Below, piece after piece: positions 34,770 to 43,614 of a stretch of DNA of 64,000 nt. The notes under the pieces are model-generated. The model worked only from the letters and a program-made list of their open reading frames with translations, had not been told where the DNA came from and did no database searches. Every line of letters starts with the position of its first letter. Position 1 is the stretch's first letter. A program made the translations under genes and the position numbers. This stretch comes from Neobacillus massiliamazoniensis (GTDB lineage: Bacteria > Bacillota > Bacilli > Bacillales > Cytobacillaceae): assembly GCF_001048695.1 (NCBI RefSeq), contig NZ_CVRB01000007.1, positions 1-64,000 on the forward strand, given 5' to 3'.

Positions 34770-36578
34770 ATGCAAAAAAATCGTTATATTACAGGATTAG
34801 ATGGTTTGAGGGCATTGGCTGTATTATCTGTCATTGCTTATCATCTTGATTTACCTTTTGCAATGGGAGGATTTATCGGAGTAACCGTTTTTTTTGTATT
34901 GTCCGGTTATTTGATTACAAGCCTTTTATTATCAGAATGGGAAAAAACAAATACTATAGATTTGAAAAATTTTTGGTTTCGAAGAGCAAAGAGACTACTT
35001 CCAGCCATTTTCTTATTACTTATTGTTTTAAATATTATTGTTCCTATTTTTGTGCCAAATGCCACAAAACATTTACATAGTGATACGATTGCCGCCATTT
35101 TCTATTATAGTAACTGGCTTTACATATTCCAACATTTGTCTTATTTTGAAACATTCAATACACCAATGTTTCTTACTCATTTTTGGTCACTTGCAATCGA
35201 AGAACAATTTTATATTTTTTGGGCAATCGCTTTATTTTGGTTATTTAAAATAAGATTGAAAAAGGGCGTTATCGCAAGTTTGTCTTTTATTTTTGCTTGT
35301 TTTTCTGCTATATGGATGGCGCATTTATACCAACCAGGAATGGATCCAAGCAGGGTTTACTATGGAACAGATACACGTCTATTTTCTTTACTCATTGGGG
35401 CAAGCTTTGCACTTTGTTTTCCGATTCATCACTTGCGTGAATTAAAGAAAATGTCATCAAAATTCACTTTGGAACTTTTTGGGATTATTGGAGTTTTGGT
35501 TATTTTTTGTATGGTTTGTTTTACAAATGAGTATATGAGTTTTCTTTATTATGGTGGTATGTTTTTATTGTCCATTACCACAGGTCTTCTTGTTATTTCT
35601 ATTTGTTCACCATCGAACACATTGTTAAGTAAACTTTTTAGCTTGTATCCACTAGAATGGATTGGAAAACGCTCATATAGTATTTATTTATGGCATTACC
35701 CAATCATTACTTTTATGCATTCTAAAGTAAATACAGCCGGAATTAGCTATTTAGAAATTTTATATGAACTTTTCATTATTTTCGCTTTAGCTTCTTTATC
35801 TTATACATTTGTTGAAACCCCAATTCGAAAAGGGAAAAAGATTCGCTTAAAAAAGTTTGCCTTATCTTTTACTTTAATAATGGTTATGGCTATAAGCGTT
35901 TCTTGTAATTATTCACAACCAAAGCCAGCACAAAAATCAAACGTGGCTCATGCAATACAAAAAGGGAATGAAACAAAAGAAGTAAAAGCTGTGGCTAAAA
36001 CTCAAGAAGCTAAACCTGTAGATGAAACATCAACACCAACACAAACAACAACTACAACAACAAAAACACCTATCCTCACCAATGCTACAGCCATTGGCGA
36101 TTCCATAATAATTGATGCTACCCCGGTTTTACAGGAAGGGGTTCCCGAATTATCTGTTTACGGAAAAGTTGGTCGACAAATGTCGGAGTTAAAGCCGATT
36201 GTTCAGCAATTGAAAAAGAACAATCAATTAGGTGATGTGGTTATTATTGAACTTGGTTCTAACGGGGCTTTCCCAAAAGAAATGCTGGAAGAAGTTATTA
36301 ATATGATTGGAAAAAATAGAAAAGTGATTTTAATCAATACACGTGTACCGAGACCGTGGTGCCCGGTTGTAAATCAAACACTTGAAGATGTAGCAAAAGA
36401 ATATCCCAATACAAGTGTAATTGATTGGTTTTCTGCAAGTAAAAATCATGATGAATATTTTGTCGATGACGGTGTACATTTAACGAGTGAAGGTGCAGAT
36501 GTTTTTGCGAGCCTCATCGAAAAAAAACTCAATGAAATAAATCCAGAGAACATCAATAAAAAATCGACCAATCAATAG
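34770..36578 (+). CDS. OatA-like peptidoglycan O-acetyltransferase
   Basis: A 602-residue two-domain protein. The N-terminal acyltransferase-3 domain has about ten helices and starts YITGLDGLRALAVLSVIAYH with the catalytic His; WSLAIEEQFYIFW is the second motif. After a Thr/Lys-rich linker (about residues 390-430) comes an SGNH domain outside the cell: AIGDSIIIDATP (Ser), ELGSNG (Asn) and DDGVHLT (Asp/His). OatA acetylates MurNAc O-6 and gives lysozyme resistance; YrhL is a B. subtilis relative. The start at ATG 34770 matches other members; a TTG four codons up also has a GAGG site. The gene is AT-richer than its neighbours. Confidence 0.9.
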   Translation: MQKNRYITGLDGLRALAVLSVIAYHLDLPFAMGGFIGVTVFFVLSGYLITSLLLSEWEKTNTIDLKNFWFRRAKRLLPAIFLLLIVLNIIVPIFVPNATKHLHSDTIAAIFYYSNWLYIFQHLSYFETFNTPMFLTHFWSLAIEEQFYIFWAIALFWLFKIRLKKGVIASLSFIFACFSAIWMAHLYQPGMDPSRVYYGTDTRLFSLLIGASFALCFPIHHLRELKKMSSKFTLELFGIIGVLVIFCMVCFTNEYMSFLYYGGMFLLSITTGLLVISICSPSNTLLSKLFSLYPLEWIGKRSYSIYLWHYPIITFMHSKVNTAGISYLEILYELFIIFALASLSYTFVETPIRKGKKIRLKKFALSFTLIMVMAISVSCNYSQPKPAQKSNVAHAIQKGNETKEVKAVAKTQEAKPVDETSTPTQTTTTTTKTPILTNATAIGDSIIIDATPVLQEGVPELSVYGKVGRQMSELKPIVQQLKKNNQLGDVVIIELGSNGAFPKEMLEEVINMIGKNRKVILINTRVPRPWCPVVNQTLEDVAKEYPNTSVIDWFSASKNHDEYFVDDGVHLTSEGADVFASLIEKKLNEINPENINKKSTNQ

Positions 36579-36626
36579 ATTCAAATGATTGATTAAATCG
36601 CGACAGTGTTTCGTTTCAGATTGTAG

Positions 36627-36668
36627 ACAAAAGGCATTCGAATGAGCCCATTCGGATGCCTTTTGTCA
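36627..36668 (+). terminator. Terminator of the acetyltransferase gene
   Basis: AAAGGCATTCGAA and TTCGGATGCCTTT form a 12-bp stem with A/T flanks on both sides. Confidence 0.85.
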
Positions 36669-36681
36669 TTTTGATGCTTTA

Positions 36682-36891
36682 GGCTTTGTTAAACTTGCCT
36701 GTTGATTTTCGCTCAACAAGCGAGCATCCGCGGGCGTTCCGGGGAGCCTCCTCAGCGCTTAAGCTCCTGTGGGGTCTCCCATGCCCCGTACTCCTGCAGG
36801 ACGTTGAATCAGCATCCTTGAATCAACACCGCACGATGGAAATGCGATAGCATTTTCGAGGATCTCGCCCCTTCCGCTCCAATCAACATAG
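36682..36891 (-). repeat. GC-rich dispersed repeat, copy 3, with an insertion
   Basis: Same element as at 18331 and 21784, same orientation as the second. About 66 bp are inserted near the right end, between CGTACTCCTGCAGGA and CCTTCCGCTCC, beginning CGTTGAATCAGCATCC. The insert contains a small hairpin (GAAATGCGATAGCATTTTC). The ends GTTAAACTTGCCTGTTGATT and TCCGCTCCAATCAACA are intact. Confidence 0.9.
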
Positions 36892-36940
36892 TTTCAAAAA
36901 TCAACAATGACCTTTAACACTGCCATGCTTTAAGAAGCTT

Positions 36941-37861
36941 CTATCGCTTATTTACAACTAAATGCGCAAAATGGAAATGATCGAAGGCATGTAATTCATC
37001 TTCCCGGTTAGCAAAGTACATTTCTTCAATATTTGCTGGTGAAAGATTTTCATATAAAAGCATATTGCAATCCTGGAGCTCCAAATCCAGCTCAAACGGA
37101 TCAAACCCGGTAATGATCGGCTCTCCTGTCTGGGCGGTGATTTGCCGCATTTGGATTAATTTTTGCGAAGCGGTTGTGTCATTAAAAGCAGTATCATCGA
37201 GGTAATCAAATACGAAAGAACTTCCGTTTACGGACAAAGCCGAAATAGTAGATAGAAGTTGGTAAAAATCTTTTTTCTCTAAATACATTACAACGCCTAA
37301 CAAACTAAAATAGGCATATTTTTGTCCGTCAAAGCCACTTTTCTTCAGCTCGTTCTGGAGTGAATCATTTTTAAAATCAACTGGAACAAATTTTAGGTTT
37401 GGGGGTACCGCTATCCCCATTTCGTGAAGGCGATTTATTTTAAATGTTTGAGTTGCGGGGTGGTCCACTTCAAAGATGATAAAATCTTCAGGCAAGTTTT
37501 CTTGTCTTAATGCAAAGGTGTCAAGTCCTGCACCTAATATAACATACTGCTTTATCCCTCGCTTCACCGCCGACATAAGACCATCTTCTGCATATCGTGA
37601 CCGGCTGACTAACTGTGGAATTGTCTGGGTATTCATCACCCAATCCAATTTTTCAGCAAACGTCTTCAAGACTTCACTCTTTTCCTGATCAAAGAACGCA
37701 ATGGCATTGGCCCAATTGGCGGCAATTAGCTGTTTTTCATCTTCCCTTAATAGGGAATGAGCAAGATGATCATTAAAAACAGGCTGACTGCTGTTCGCTA
37801 CATGATAACCTCTGGCAAAGCAGCTGACTAATGCGGTTAAACTTTGTTTCGTTTTTTCCAC
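36941..37861 (-). CDS. Class I SAM methyltransferase, LCMT/YktD family
   Basis: A 306-residue methyltransferase of the leucine-carboxyl-methyltransferase-like family, to which B. subtilis YktD belongs. The SAM-binding motif VILGAGLDTFALRQ lies near residue 105, the acidic motif FEVDHPATQ near 128, preceded by VSRSRYAEDGL. Members methylate carboxyl or hydroxyl groups of small molecules, often in polyketide-like pathways, but no such cluster is here. GTG 37861 follows GGGGGAG. The gene has a consensus promoter and a short leader with a terminator, so it may be induced by relief of termination. Substrate unknown. Confidence 0.87.
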   Translation of the reverse strand: MEKTKQSLTALVSCFARGYHVANSSQPVFNDHLAHSLLREDEKQLIAANWANAIAFFDQEKSEVLKTFAEKLDWVMNTQTIPQLVSRSRYAEDGLMSAVKRGIKQYVILGAGLDTFALRQENLPEDFIIFEVDHPATQTFKINRLHEMGIAVPPNLKFVPVDFKNDSLQNELKKSGFDGQKYAYFSLLGVVMYLEKKDFYQLLSTISALSVNGSSFVFDYLDDTAFNDTTASQKLIQMRQITAQTGEPIITGFDPFELDLELQDCNMLLYENLSPANIEEMYFANREDELHAFDHFHFAHLVVNKR

Positions 37862-37883
37862 AAATAACTCCCCCTTCGTAAAA

Positions 37884-37988
37884 AGAAAAAAACCCCAGGC
37901 TAAAATATAACCTGGAGCTAATCTTACGGTAAAGTTATTTTATTGTCAATTAAAATATAATTATAGCACAAAATAAATATTTTGTCAA
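37884..37988 (-). promoter_or_regulatory. Consensus promoter and attenuator-like leader
   Basis: On the minus strand TTGACA (37988-37983) and TATAAT (37965-37960) are perfect and 17 bp apart. About 45 nt after the start point CCAGG-TTATATTTTAG-CCTGG is followed by GGTTTTTTT, then the ribosome site GGGGGAG of the methyltransferase. Without antitermination most transcripts should stop before the gene. The leader is too short for a known riboswitch. Confidence 0.7.
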
Positions 37989-38291
37989 CAATATTTTTTC
38001 AGTTCCTTTTTCGGTGCCTAACACCAAACTTCATTTGGAAAAATTAATAATATTGGCTTAAATATTGTTAAAAATTGATTTCCATTGTTTATTTGTCGCG
38101 TTGGAATTATCATGATGATTAACGTTTTGATTTAATTATTGTGTAATCCATAAAATAATTTCATATAAACTATAAAATAATTTCTAATATGCTTGGAGTG
38201 CGCAAAGGAATTTAAATAAACTTTAAGCATTTATTTCAGTTGTGGAGAAGAGAAGTTGATCTAACAAAAATCTTTGAAAGGAAAAAAAGAA
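37989..38291. other. Intergenic, AT-rich
   Basis: Very AT-rich region between two divergent genes. It should carry the promoter of the TudS-like gene; no consensus was found. GAAAGG lies before the ATG at 38292. No small gene or stable hairpin seen. Confidence 0.5.
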
Positions 38292-38756
38292 ATGCAGCGT
38301 AATAAAAGGATTTTGATGGTTTCACATTGCATTTTAAACCAGAATACGGTCATTGAAGACGAGGCAAGAGCGGAAGGCGCTGTCCTTTCTGCAGTTGAAT
38401 GGGCCTTGAAGGAAGGTTACGGGTTTCTCCAGCTGCCTTGCCCAGAATTCACTTTTCTCGGATTGAACCGTCCCTCCATGACTTACGAACAATACAATAC
38501 ACCCGAATACAGAAAACATTGCAGGGAGATCTTGATGCCCGTCCTTCATCAGGCCGAAGAATACATAACAAATGGCTATGAGATTGTCGGACTTCTGGGG
38601 ATCCAAAGCAGTCCTTCATGCGACCCTACTCGGGGCATCTTTATGGAAGAGCTAGCCGCAATGTTTGCAGAAAAAGGAATCGAGTTGAAAAAACTCTGGT
38701 ATTTACCTGACACGAGCTCACCCACATTTAAGAGTGGAGAACATTTTGTAAAATAA
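38292..38756 (+). CDS. TudS-like (DUF523-related) protein
   Basis: A 154-residue cytoplasmic protein. Three cysteines stand in family-like positions: Cys13 in SHCILNQN, Cys50 in LPCPEF and Cys110 in SSPSCD. This pattern recalls the DUF523/TudS desulfidases, in which three Cys bind a [4Fe-4S] cluster used to remove sulfur from thiouracil or similar compounds. The match is partial (the classic CLLG and CPE-x-GGL signs are changed), so the activity is only suggested. ATG 38292 follows GAAAGG at ten bases. It ends at the edge of a dispersed repeat. Confidence 0.72.
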   Translation: MQRNKRILMVSHCILNQNTVIEDEARAEGAVLSAVEWALKEGYGFLQLPCPEFTFLGLNRPSMTYEQYNTPEYRKHCREILMPVLHQAEEYITNGYEIVGLLGIQSSPSCDPTRGIFMEELAAMFAEKGIELKKLWYLPDTSSPTFKSGEHFVK

Positions 38757-39012
38757 ATAAGAAAAGCGCAAGCGCCTTGGTCAGCCCCGACAGGCATAAG
38801 ACGAACAGCGAGTGCAGCTCCCCAGCCACCACAGCAAGGAAGCTACTTGTGTAGCTTCCTTGAAGCCTTGCGGAATGGCGTTAGCCATGGAGCAGAGACT
38901 TCCTTGAAATCACTTCCGTGCCGGCTTATGACCCGAGGGGCTAGGCGCTCCGCCGAAAAACGCGAGTTTTTCGGCGTGCGAGGTATCGCTTTCGAAGCTT
39001 ACTCTTATGGAG
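38757..39012. repeat. Interspersed repeat related to 14486-14660
   Basis: Starts AAGAAAAGCGCAAGCGCC, runs through GGCTTATGACCCGAGGGGC and TAGGCGCTCCG to GAGCTGGACAATTTTC. Inside, AAGGAAGC and GCTTCCTT form a hairpin. The family is common between genes in Bacillus. Frames through it are not genes. Confidence 0.8.
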
Positions 39013-39126
39013 CTGGACAATTTTCGAAGTCAAATTTTATCTTGCTTATCAATCCAAATAGCCAGTTTCCCCATTGGAAGTTGGCTATTTTTCAATATGC
39101 GACTCATTTCTACCTTTATCGATTGT

Positions 39127-39316
39127 AATTAAACGTTTGATTAAAAACGCCCTTTCCCTTGCAAAGATAAGTTCCTTGCTTTAAAGAAGGTAAAAAAATT
39201 GTCAAAAAATATATGAAAAGTGGCCTATTTTTTCAAAAAAGTACATTTTCCCTGTTATTTTTCATTCTTTGACTATTTTCTCGCTTTTTCACCTTTAACT
39301 AAACGTTTGATTAAAA
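39127..39316. repeat. Element bounded by AAACGTTTGATTAAAAAC, copy 1
   Basis: TAAACGTTTGATTAAAAAC occurs at 39128 and again near 39298, 171 bp apart and in the same orientation. The inside is AT-rich with a block AAAAAAATTGTCAAAAAAT that recurs in the other copies (42243, 43021, 43615). Confidence 0.7.
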
Positions 39317-39385
39317 ACAACTTCAAAATGGTTCATTACTGGATTTTCACACACACTTGTTTAAAAAACATGTCGAGAGCTGTCT

Positions 39386-40009
39386 TCAATTAGCCGAAAG
39401 AATAATCCGTTTATACCATTTAGCTGCCGCTTCGACTTCTTCAATAGTCAATTGATGGCCGCGATTCTCCCAATGAAGTTCGACCTTGGCATTCGCCTTT
39501 TCAAATAATGATTGCAGTTCGGTAGATTCCATTGGAGAACAGATGGGATCATTTGTCCCGGCAGCAATAAACACGGACTTCCCTGTTAAATCAGGTAGTT
39601 CTATTCCTTTTCTTGGGACCATCGGGTGATGAAGAATCGCCCCTTTTAATGCATTTTGATAGTGAAATAATAAGCTTGCTGCAATATTGGCTCCATTAGA
39701 ATAGCCGATGGCAATAATATTTTCACGGTTGAAATCATACTTATTGGCTGCCTCATCAAGAAACTCGTTTAATTCTTTAGTGCGGAACACAAGATCCTCT
39801 TCATCAAAAACGCCTTCTGCTAATCTTCGGAAGAAACGAGGCATTCCATTTTCCAATACGTTTCCACGGACACTTAATACGGAAGCCTGATCATCAATCA
39901 TTCCAGCAAGAGGTAATAAATCTGATTCGTCCCCTCCTGTTCCATGAAGCAATAGTAAAGTTGGTTTTGATGAATCTGTCCCTTTTTGGAATATATGTTT
40001 CACCACCAT
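39386..40009 (-). CDS. mhqD: Alpha/beta hydrolase, MhqD-like
   Basis: A 207-residue cytoplasmic hydrolase of the phospholipase/carboxylesterase type. LLHGTGGDESDLLP holds the oxyanion region, GYSNGANIA near residue 105 the nucleophile Ser, AAGTNDPICSP near 155 the Asp, and NRGHQLT near 188 the His. It matches MhqD (YodD) of B. subtilis, whose operon is induced by hydroquinone and azo dyes through MhqR. The neighbours upstream, a flavin reductase-like protein and the remains of a ring-cleaving dioxygenase, fit that operon. No MhqR gene is in the window. Confidence 0.85.
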   Translation of the reverse strand: MVVKHIFQKGTDSSKPTLLLLHGTGGDESDLLPLAGMIDDQASVLSVRGNVLENGMPRFFRRLAEGVFDEEDLVFRTKELNEFLDEAANKYDFNRENIIAIGYSNGANIAASLLFHYQNALKGAILHHPMVPRKGIELPDLTGKSVFIAAGTNDPICSPMESTELQSLFEKANAKVELHWENRGHQLTIEEVEAAAKWYKRIILSAN

Positions 40010-40026
40010 GATCTCCTTTCAAGTAT

Positions 40027-40644
40027 CTATTTTGGTCGATCGATCGTAAAAATTTCTCCTATTTTTGCATAATCATTGCCTGCCAAGCGGCTTATCGCTC
40101 CTAAACCTCGTGGATCGATTCTTCCCTTTTCATAAAGATCGTTTTCAATGTGAAATTGAACCACTTTTCCAATTATAAGGTCGCAGCTGGGAGTATCCAA
40201 ACCGCCTAATTCCAAGGAATGTTCTAATACACATTCCATTCGGATCTTCGCTTCCTCTACTCCTGGCACTGATATTTTTTCGCTTTCGATTGGCGTTAAA
40301 TGCGCTAATTCGATTTCGCTTTGATGAGGAGGCAGGCTGGCAGCTGTTTGATTTATTTTTTCAACATTTTGTTCATTAACGATATGGACGACAAATTCCT
40401 TTGACTCGATGATGTTTCTGGCAGTATCCTTTTGCCCTCCTCCTGACCGCTGAATAGCTAATGAAATCAACGGAGGATTAGCTGAAACGATATTAAAATA
40501 GCTAAATGGTGCACCATTTAAAATTCCGTCCTTCGAAATCGATGTGACAAACGCAATCGGTCTTGGTATGATGCTCCCGATTAAAAATTTATAATTTTCT
40601 CTCTCGGTATTTGTAGCTGGATCAATTGAAAGCAAAGTAATCAT
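40027..40644 (-). CDS. Flavin reductase-like FMN-binding protein
   Basis: A 205-residue protein of the flavin reductase-like (DIM6/NTAB) family. The FMN-binding motif IGSIIPRPIAFVTSISKDG is at residues 27-45, followed by NGAPFSYFNIVSANPPLISL. Such proteins bind FMN and reduce it or act as oxidoreductases on small molecules. It sits between mhqD (17 bp downstream) and the dioxygenase remnant (13 bp upstream), so all three were one operon for electrophile or quinone defence. The precise reaction is unknown. Confidence 0.88.
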   Translation of the reverse strand: MITLLSIDPATNTERENYKFLIGSIIPRPIAFVTSISKDGILNGAPFSYFNIVSANPPLISLAIQRSGGGQKDTARNIIESKEFVVHIVNEQNVEKINQTAASLPPHQSEIELAHLTPIESEKISVPGVEEAKIRMECVLEHSLELGGLDTPSCDLIIGKVVQFHIENDLYEKGRIDPRGLGAISRLAGNDYAKIGEIFTIDRPK

Positions 40645-40657
40645 CCTTTCCTTCGAA

Positions 40658-40969
40658 TCAGTCTAATTTCCTTACTATTATCGGAATTAATACCTGTTCA
40701 ATTTGTTCCCGTTTAGGATCAAATTGTTTAGGTAGCATTAATTTTTCTCCCAGTGTCTCACGTGGTTCGTCAATCGTAAATCCTGGCGAATCAGTAGCAA
40801 TTTCAAATAAAATTTCACCATGTTCTTTAAAGTAAATGGAATGAAAATAGTTTCTGTCCTTAACCGGAGTGGTAACATATCCATTATCCTTTATATAGTT
40901 TTTCCAGTCTAATTGATCCTCATCATCACTTGTCCGCCAGGCAATATGCACCCATCCGTCCACGTCCAA
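40658..40969 (-). pseudogene. mhqO: Remnant of ring-cleaving dioxygenase (mhqO-like), C-terminal third
   Basis: The 103 residues match only the C-terminal part of MhqO/YdfO-type dioxygenases (vicinal-oxygen-chelate fold, normally about 310 residues): VHIAWRTSDDEDQLDW, then YFHSIYFKEHGEILFEIATD with the metal-binding Glu, and GFTIDEP. A stop codon lies three codons upstream of the only usable TTG start, and I find no matching N-terminal part before it. The gene therefore appears truncated from the 5' end, with a 300-bp gap and a repeat array in its place. Function is surely lost. Confidence 0.83.
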
Positions 40970-41269
40970 TTGGCGTCAATTTGAGATCTATGATATTTCC
41001 AATTTCAGCTATGGAACGAAAACGAACGAAATCTGGTTTGCTTTCTCATATTACTCAGTCCTTTTCAATTAAATTATGATTATTTTTACTCTGTTTCAAA
41101 TTTATGTTGATTTTGAATAACTATCCTTAATTTTATTTTTGGATTAAAAATCAACAATGAAATGTAATCCAAGATTCTCAAAGACCAGTTATATCTCATA
41201 TTCAAATATCTCGAATTTGAGATAATTATATTACTTCTTGCCCGAGGTGTCAATTGGGATTCTTTAGAT

Positions 41270-41543
41270 GATATCGTTCACGTTGAAGGCTATACGTTTA
41301 CAAAATCGCCTCGATTGGCGGATATCATTCACGTAGAAGAGCTCTACGTTCACTAAATCAACCCGTTTGGCGGATATCGTTCACGTAGAAGAGCTCTAGG
41401 TTCACTAAATCATCCCGTTTGTAGAATATCGTTCACGTAGAAGGGCTTTACGTGCACAAAATCACCTCGCTTAGTGGATATCCTTCACGTAGAAGAGCTC
41501 TACGTTCACTAAATCAACCCGATTGGAGGATATCCTTCGGCTG
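41270..41543. repeat. Tandem array, 52-bp units with hairpin (array E)
   Basis: Units recur at 41276, 41327, 41379, 41431, 41483 and 41535, steps of 51 then 52 bp. The core TTCACGTAGAAGAGCTCTACG contains the palindrome CGTAG-AAGAGCT-CTACG. The spacer is AAATCAACCCGTTTGGCGGA. It ends at the stop codon of the acetyltransferase gene on the minus strand. The stretch 40985-41269 before it is AT-rich without a gene. Confidence 0.94.
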
Positions 41544-42056
41544 TTAGTTTATTATATTCCTTATATCATCCCATCCATAAACAAGCTCATTGAGCTTTTT
41601 CCCGGAGAACTCCACTGCTAGAGTGTCTATTTTTTTGCCGCCAAGGGTTTCGTAAAACCTGCAGGCGCTATTATCCTCCAACACTAAAACCAGCATGGTA
41701 TGAATATTTTGTTGTTGCAATTCTTCAATTATTGGTCTCACAAGTAATTTCCCTAATCCATGACGCTGATATTCTTTTAAAATATATATTGCATATAATT
41801 CTCCGCTGAAATTAGGATATTTGCCTGTTCTTTCCTTGCCGCCGGATGAAAAGCCGACAATACTTCCTTCATCATTTTCGGCAACAAATACCCCTCCGCG
41901 CGGAATGTTCTCTTTCCATAATTGCTCTCGTCTTTCATAGGACAAATTATTTAAGTATTCATCTGGAATGATCGTTGCATATGTAGTTTTCCAGCAATCA
42001 ACATGGACCTTCGCCATCCCCTTTGCATCACTCAACACGGCTTTTCTTACTTTCAT
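41544..42056 (-). CDS. GNAT-family N-acetyltransferase
   Basis: A 170-residue acetyltransferase. The acetyl-CoA motif A is ILKEYQRHGLGKLLV at about residues 92-106, and motif B follows with VLEDNSACRFYETLGG. The N-terminus (KVRKAVLSDAKGMAKVHVDCW) is also typical. The acceptor cannot be predicted. A single gene; the 52-bp array ends exactly behind its stop codon. A GGAG-type site (GAGGAGAT) precedes the ATG. Confidence 0.9.
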   Translation of the reverse strand: MKVRKAVLSDAKGMAKVHVDCWKTTYATIIPDEYLNNLSYERREQLWKENIPRGGVFVAENDEGSIVGFSSGGKERTGKYPNFSGELYAIYILKEYQRHGLGKLLVRPIIEELQQQNIHTMLVLVLEDNSACRFYETLGGKKIDTLAVEFSGKKLNELVYGWDDIRNIIN

Positions 42057-42242
42057 TAAATCTCCTCATCCTCCCAGCAATATTTATCTACATAAGCTAA
42101 TTCTCCCGTTGTCTATCCAAATATTATTACAAATAATTCACCGTTATCCTAATAATTCTTCCTCCAACTTCGTCTTCCTCTTTGGTCTTTAAAAAAATTC
42201 ATGAGTCTACATTCCTCGACAGGATTACAACCTCAAGTTTGT

Positions 42243-42438
42243 CAATCAAACGTTTGTTTAAATATCTAGTAATCCCTTTGAATAAAAGGTTTCCCATCAA
42301 AAACACGAAAAAATATTGTCGATGATTTCATAAAGTTTTCTATAGGATCGATCATATCAGCCTATAAAAACAGTAAATCTCCAATTATCGACGGTTTATC
42401 TACATTTTCCTTTCTAATCAAACGTTTGTTTAAAACAA
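42243..42438. repeat. Element bounded by AATCAAACGTTTGTTTAAA, copy 2
   Basis: AATCAAACGTTTGTTTAAA occurs at 42244 and near 42417, 174 bp apart in the same orientation. The inside carries CCTTTGAATAAAAGGTTTCC and AAAAATATTGTCGATGA, which recur in the copies at 43021 and 43615. No gene is seen between 42057 and 43981. Confidence 0.78.
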
Positions 42439-42683
42439 CTACAATCTCTTTTGAGTAAAAGGATTTAACCGAATAGTGCCCAAAATACATGTCGAATACT
42501 AGTATAGGATTACAACCTCATGGAGAAATCTTCATTAAAATCGATGAGACTGAAAGCATAAATGTTCCTTTTGGAAATCCTATGCTTTATTTTATCTTTT
42601 GTATTGTTATTATTTAATTCGATCCTGTGAAACCTTTTACATTAGTGGTTCTCTATGATAATTGGAATATACTATGTGATTTG

Positions 42684-42725
42684 AACCATAAGTTTGCTGT
42701 CACGGCAAACTTATGGTTTTTTTGT
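42684..42725 (+). terminator. Orphan terminator
   Basis: CCATAAGTTTGC-TGTCACG-GCAAACTTATGG is a 12-bp perfect stem followed by seven T on the plus strand. No gene lies upstream on that strand within 4 kb. It may end a small RNA starting after the -10-like TATACT at 42669. Confidence 0.75.
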
Positions 42726-43020
42726 TGGTGATAATTTCCAATTTGTATCGTTAATGGCAGTTAAAATTCATTAAGGGCTAATCTATCCTTTACTATTCCA
42801 AAGGGAATTCCATGTGTATCGTAGCGATATTTATAAAAAAAAGATACATATCAGAAAAAAACTACACCACATGTAGTATGAAACTATCTTTATAGTGAAC
42901 AGACCTCATTAATGAAAAGGAAGCATTCATTTTTTTGTTGAATATGATTCATGCATGTATCGACAATCTTTTTTCAATTATTGAGTAGAAAACCGTTTAT
43001 TCAAGCTCGTTTATGGCAGT

Positions 43021-43246
43021 TTTAAACAAACGTTTGATTAATAGACTTTTTGGGTAAATTTTTTAATCAAACGTTCGTTTGAAATTGGCTTCACCCTTGA
43101 TTTTGAACGGATTTTATTCAAAAAACGGTAAAAATAATGTCGATGAAGTCTCATCTTTTCTCTTAGTAAATGGAAATATCGATAAAACCCCCGATAAACA
43201 TACAGCAGATGACAGTTCCCCTTGTTAAACAAACGTTTGTTTAAAA
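43021..43246. repeat. CAAACGTTTG palindrome cluster, copy 3
   Basis: Palindromes CAAACGTTTG (or CAAACGTTCG) stand at about 43026, 43069 and 43231. Between the last two are TGGCTTCACCCTTGATTTTG and AATAATGTCGATGAAG. The unit is duplicated at 43615-43842. Confidence 0.8.
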
Positions 43247-43387
43247 CTATCAAGATTCTTTATAAATAAAGGGTTTCCCGTTCCAAGAGCAAAAAAACAT
43301 TGTCAGGAAAAGTCCCGAAAATCTTACAATATTAAAAAAGAACGGCCCCCTAAGGAACGTTCTATGTTTCTACCCTATCGATACCTT

Positions 43388-43527
43388 TTATTTAGAAGGA
43401 ATAATAATAGAAAATCGTGTTCCCTTTCCTTTTTCGCTTTTTATTTCTATATCTCCGTTTAATTCTTTAATAATACCGTATGAAATCATCGTGTCGAGCC
43501 CAGTTCCCTTCTCTTTTATCGAATAGT
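43388..43527 (-). pseudogene. Copied 3' end of the sensor kinase gene
   Basis: About 140 bp match the last codons of the kinase gene at 43982-44121, covering the C-terminal ATPase part (from near the EKGTGLGTMISYG motif to the stop). It is cut at 43527, after which the sequence changes. A product of the 594-bp duplication, not a working gene. Confidence 0.9.
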
Positions 43528-43614
43528 TTTGTTCTAAGTAATTCAAGCGTGTATCGACAATCTTTTTTCAATTATTGAGTAGAAAAGCGTTTATTCAAGC
43601 TGGTTTATTGCAGT

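Larger units (their letters stand above)
42956..43533. repeat. Left copy of a 594-bp tandem duplication
   Basis: This stretch is repeated, at about 90 percent identity by eye, 594 bp to the right at 43550-44127. Marker pairs: CGACAATCTTTTTTCAATTA at 42961 and 43555, CCTTCTCTTTTATCGAATA at 43507 and 44101. The right end of the copy (about 43388-43527) is the tail of the kinase gene, cut off. Confidence 0.93.

Noticed and set aside
38847..39128. 93-codon frame
   Set aside because: Lies mostly in a dispersed repeat element.
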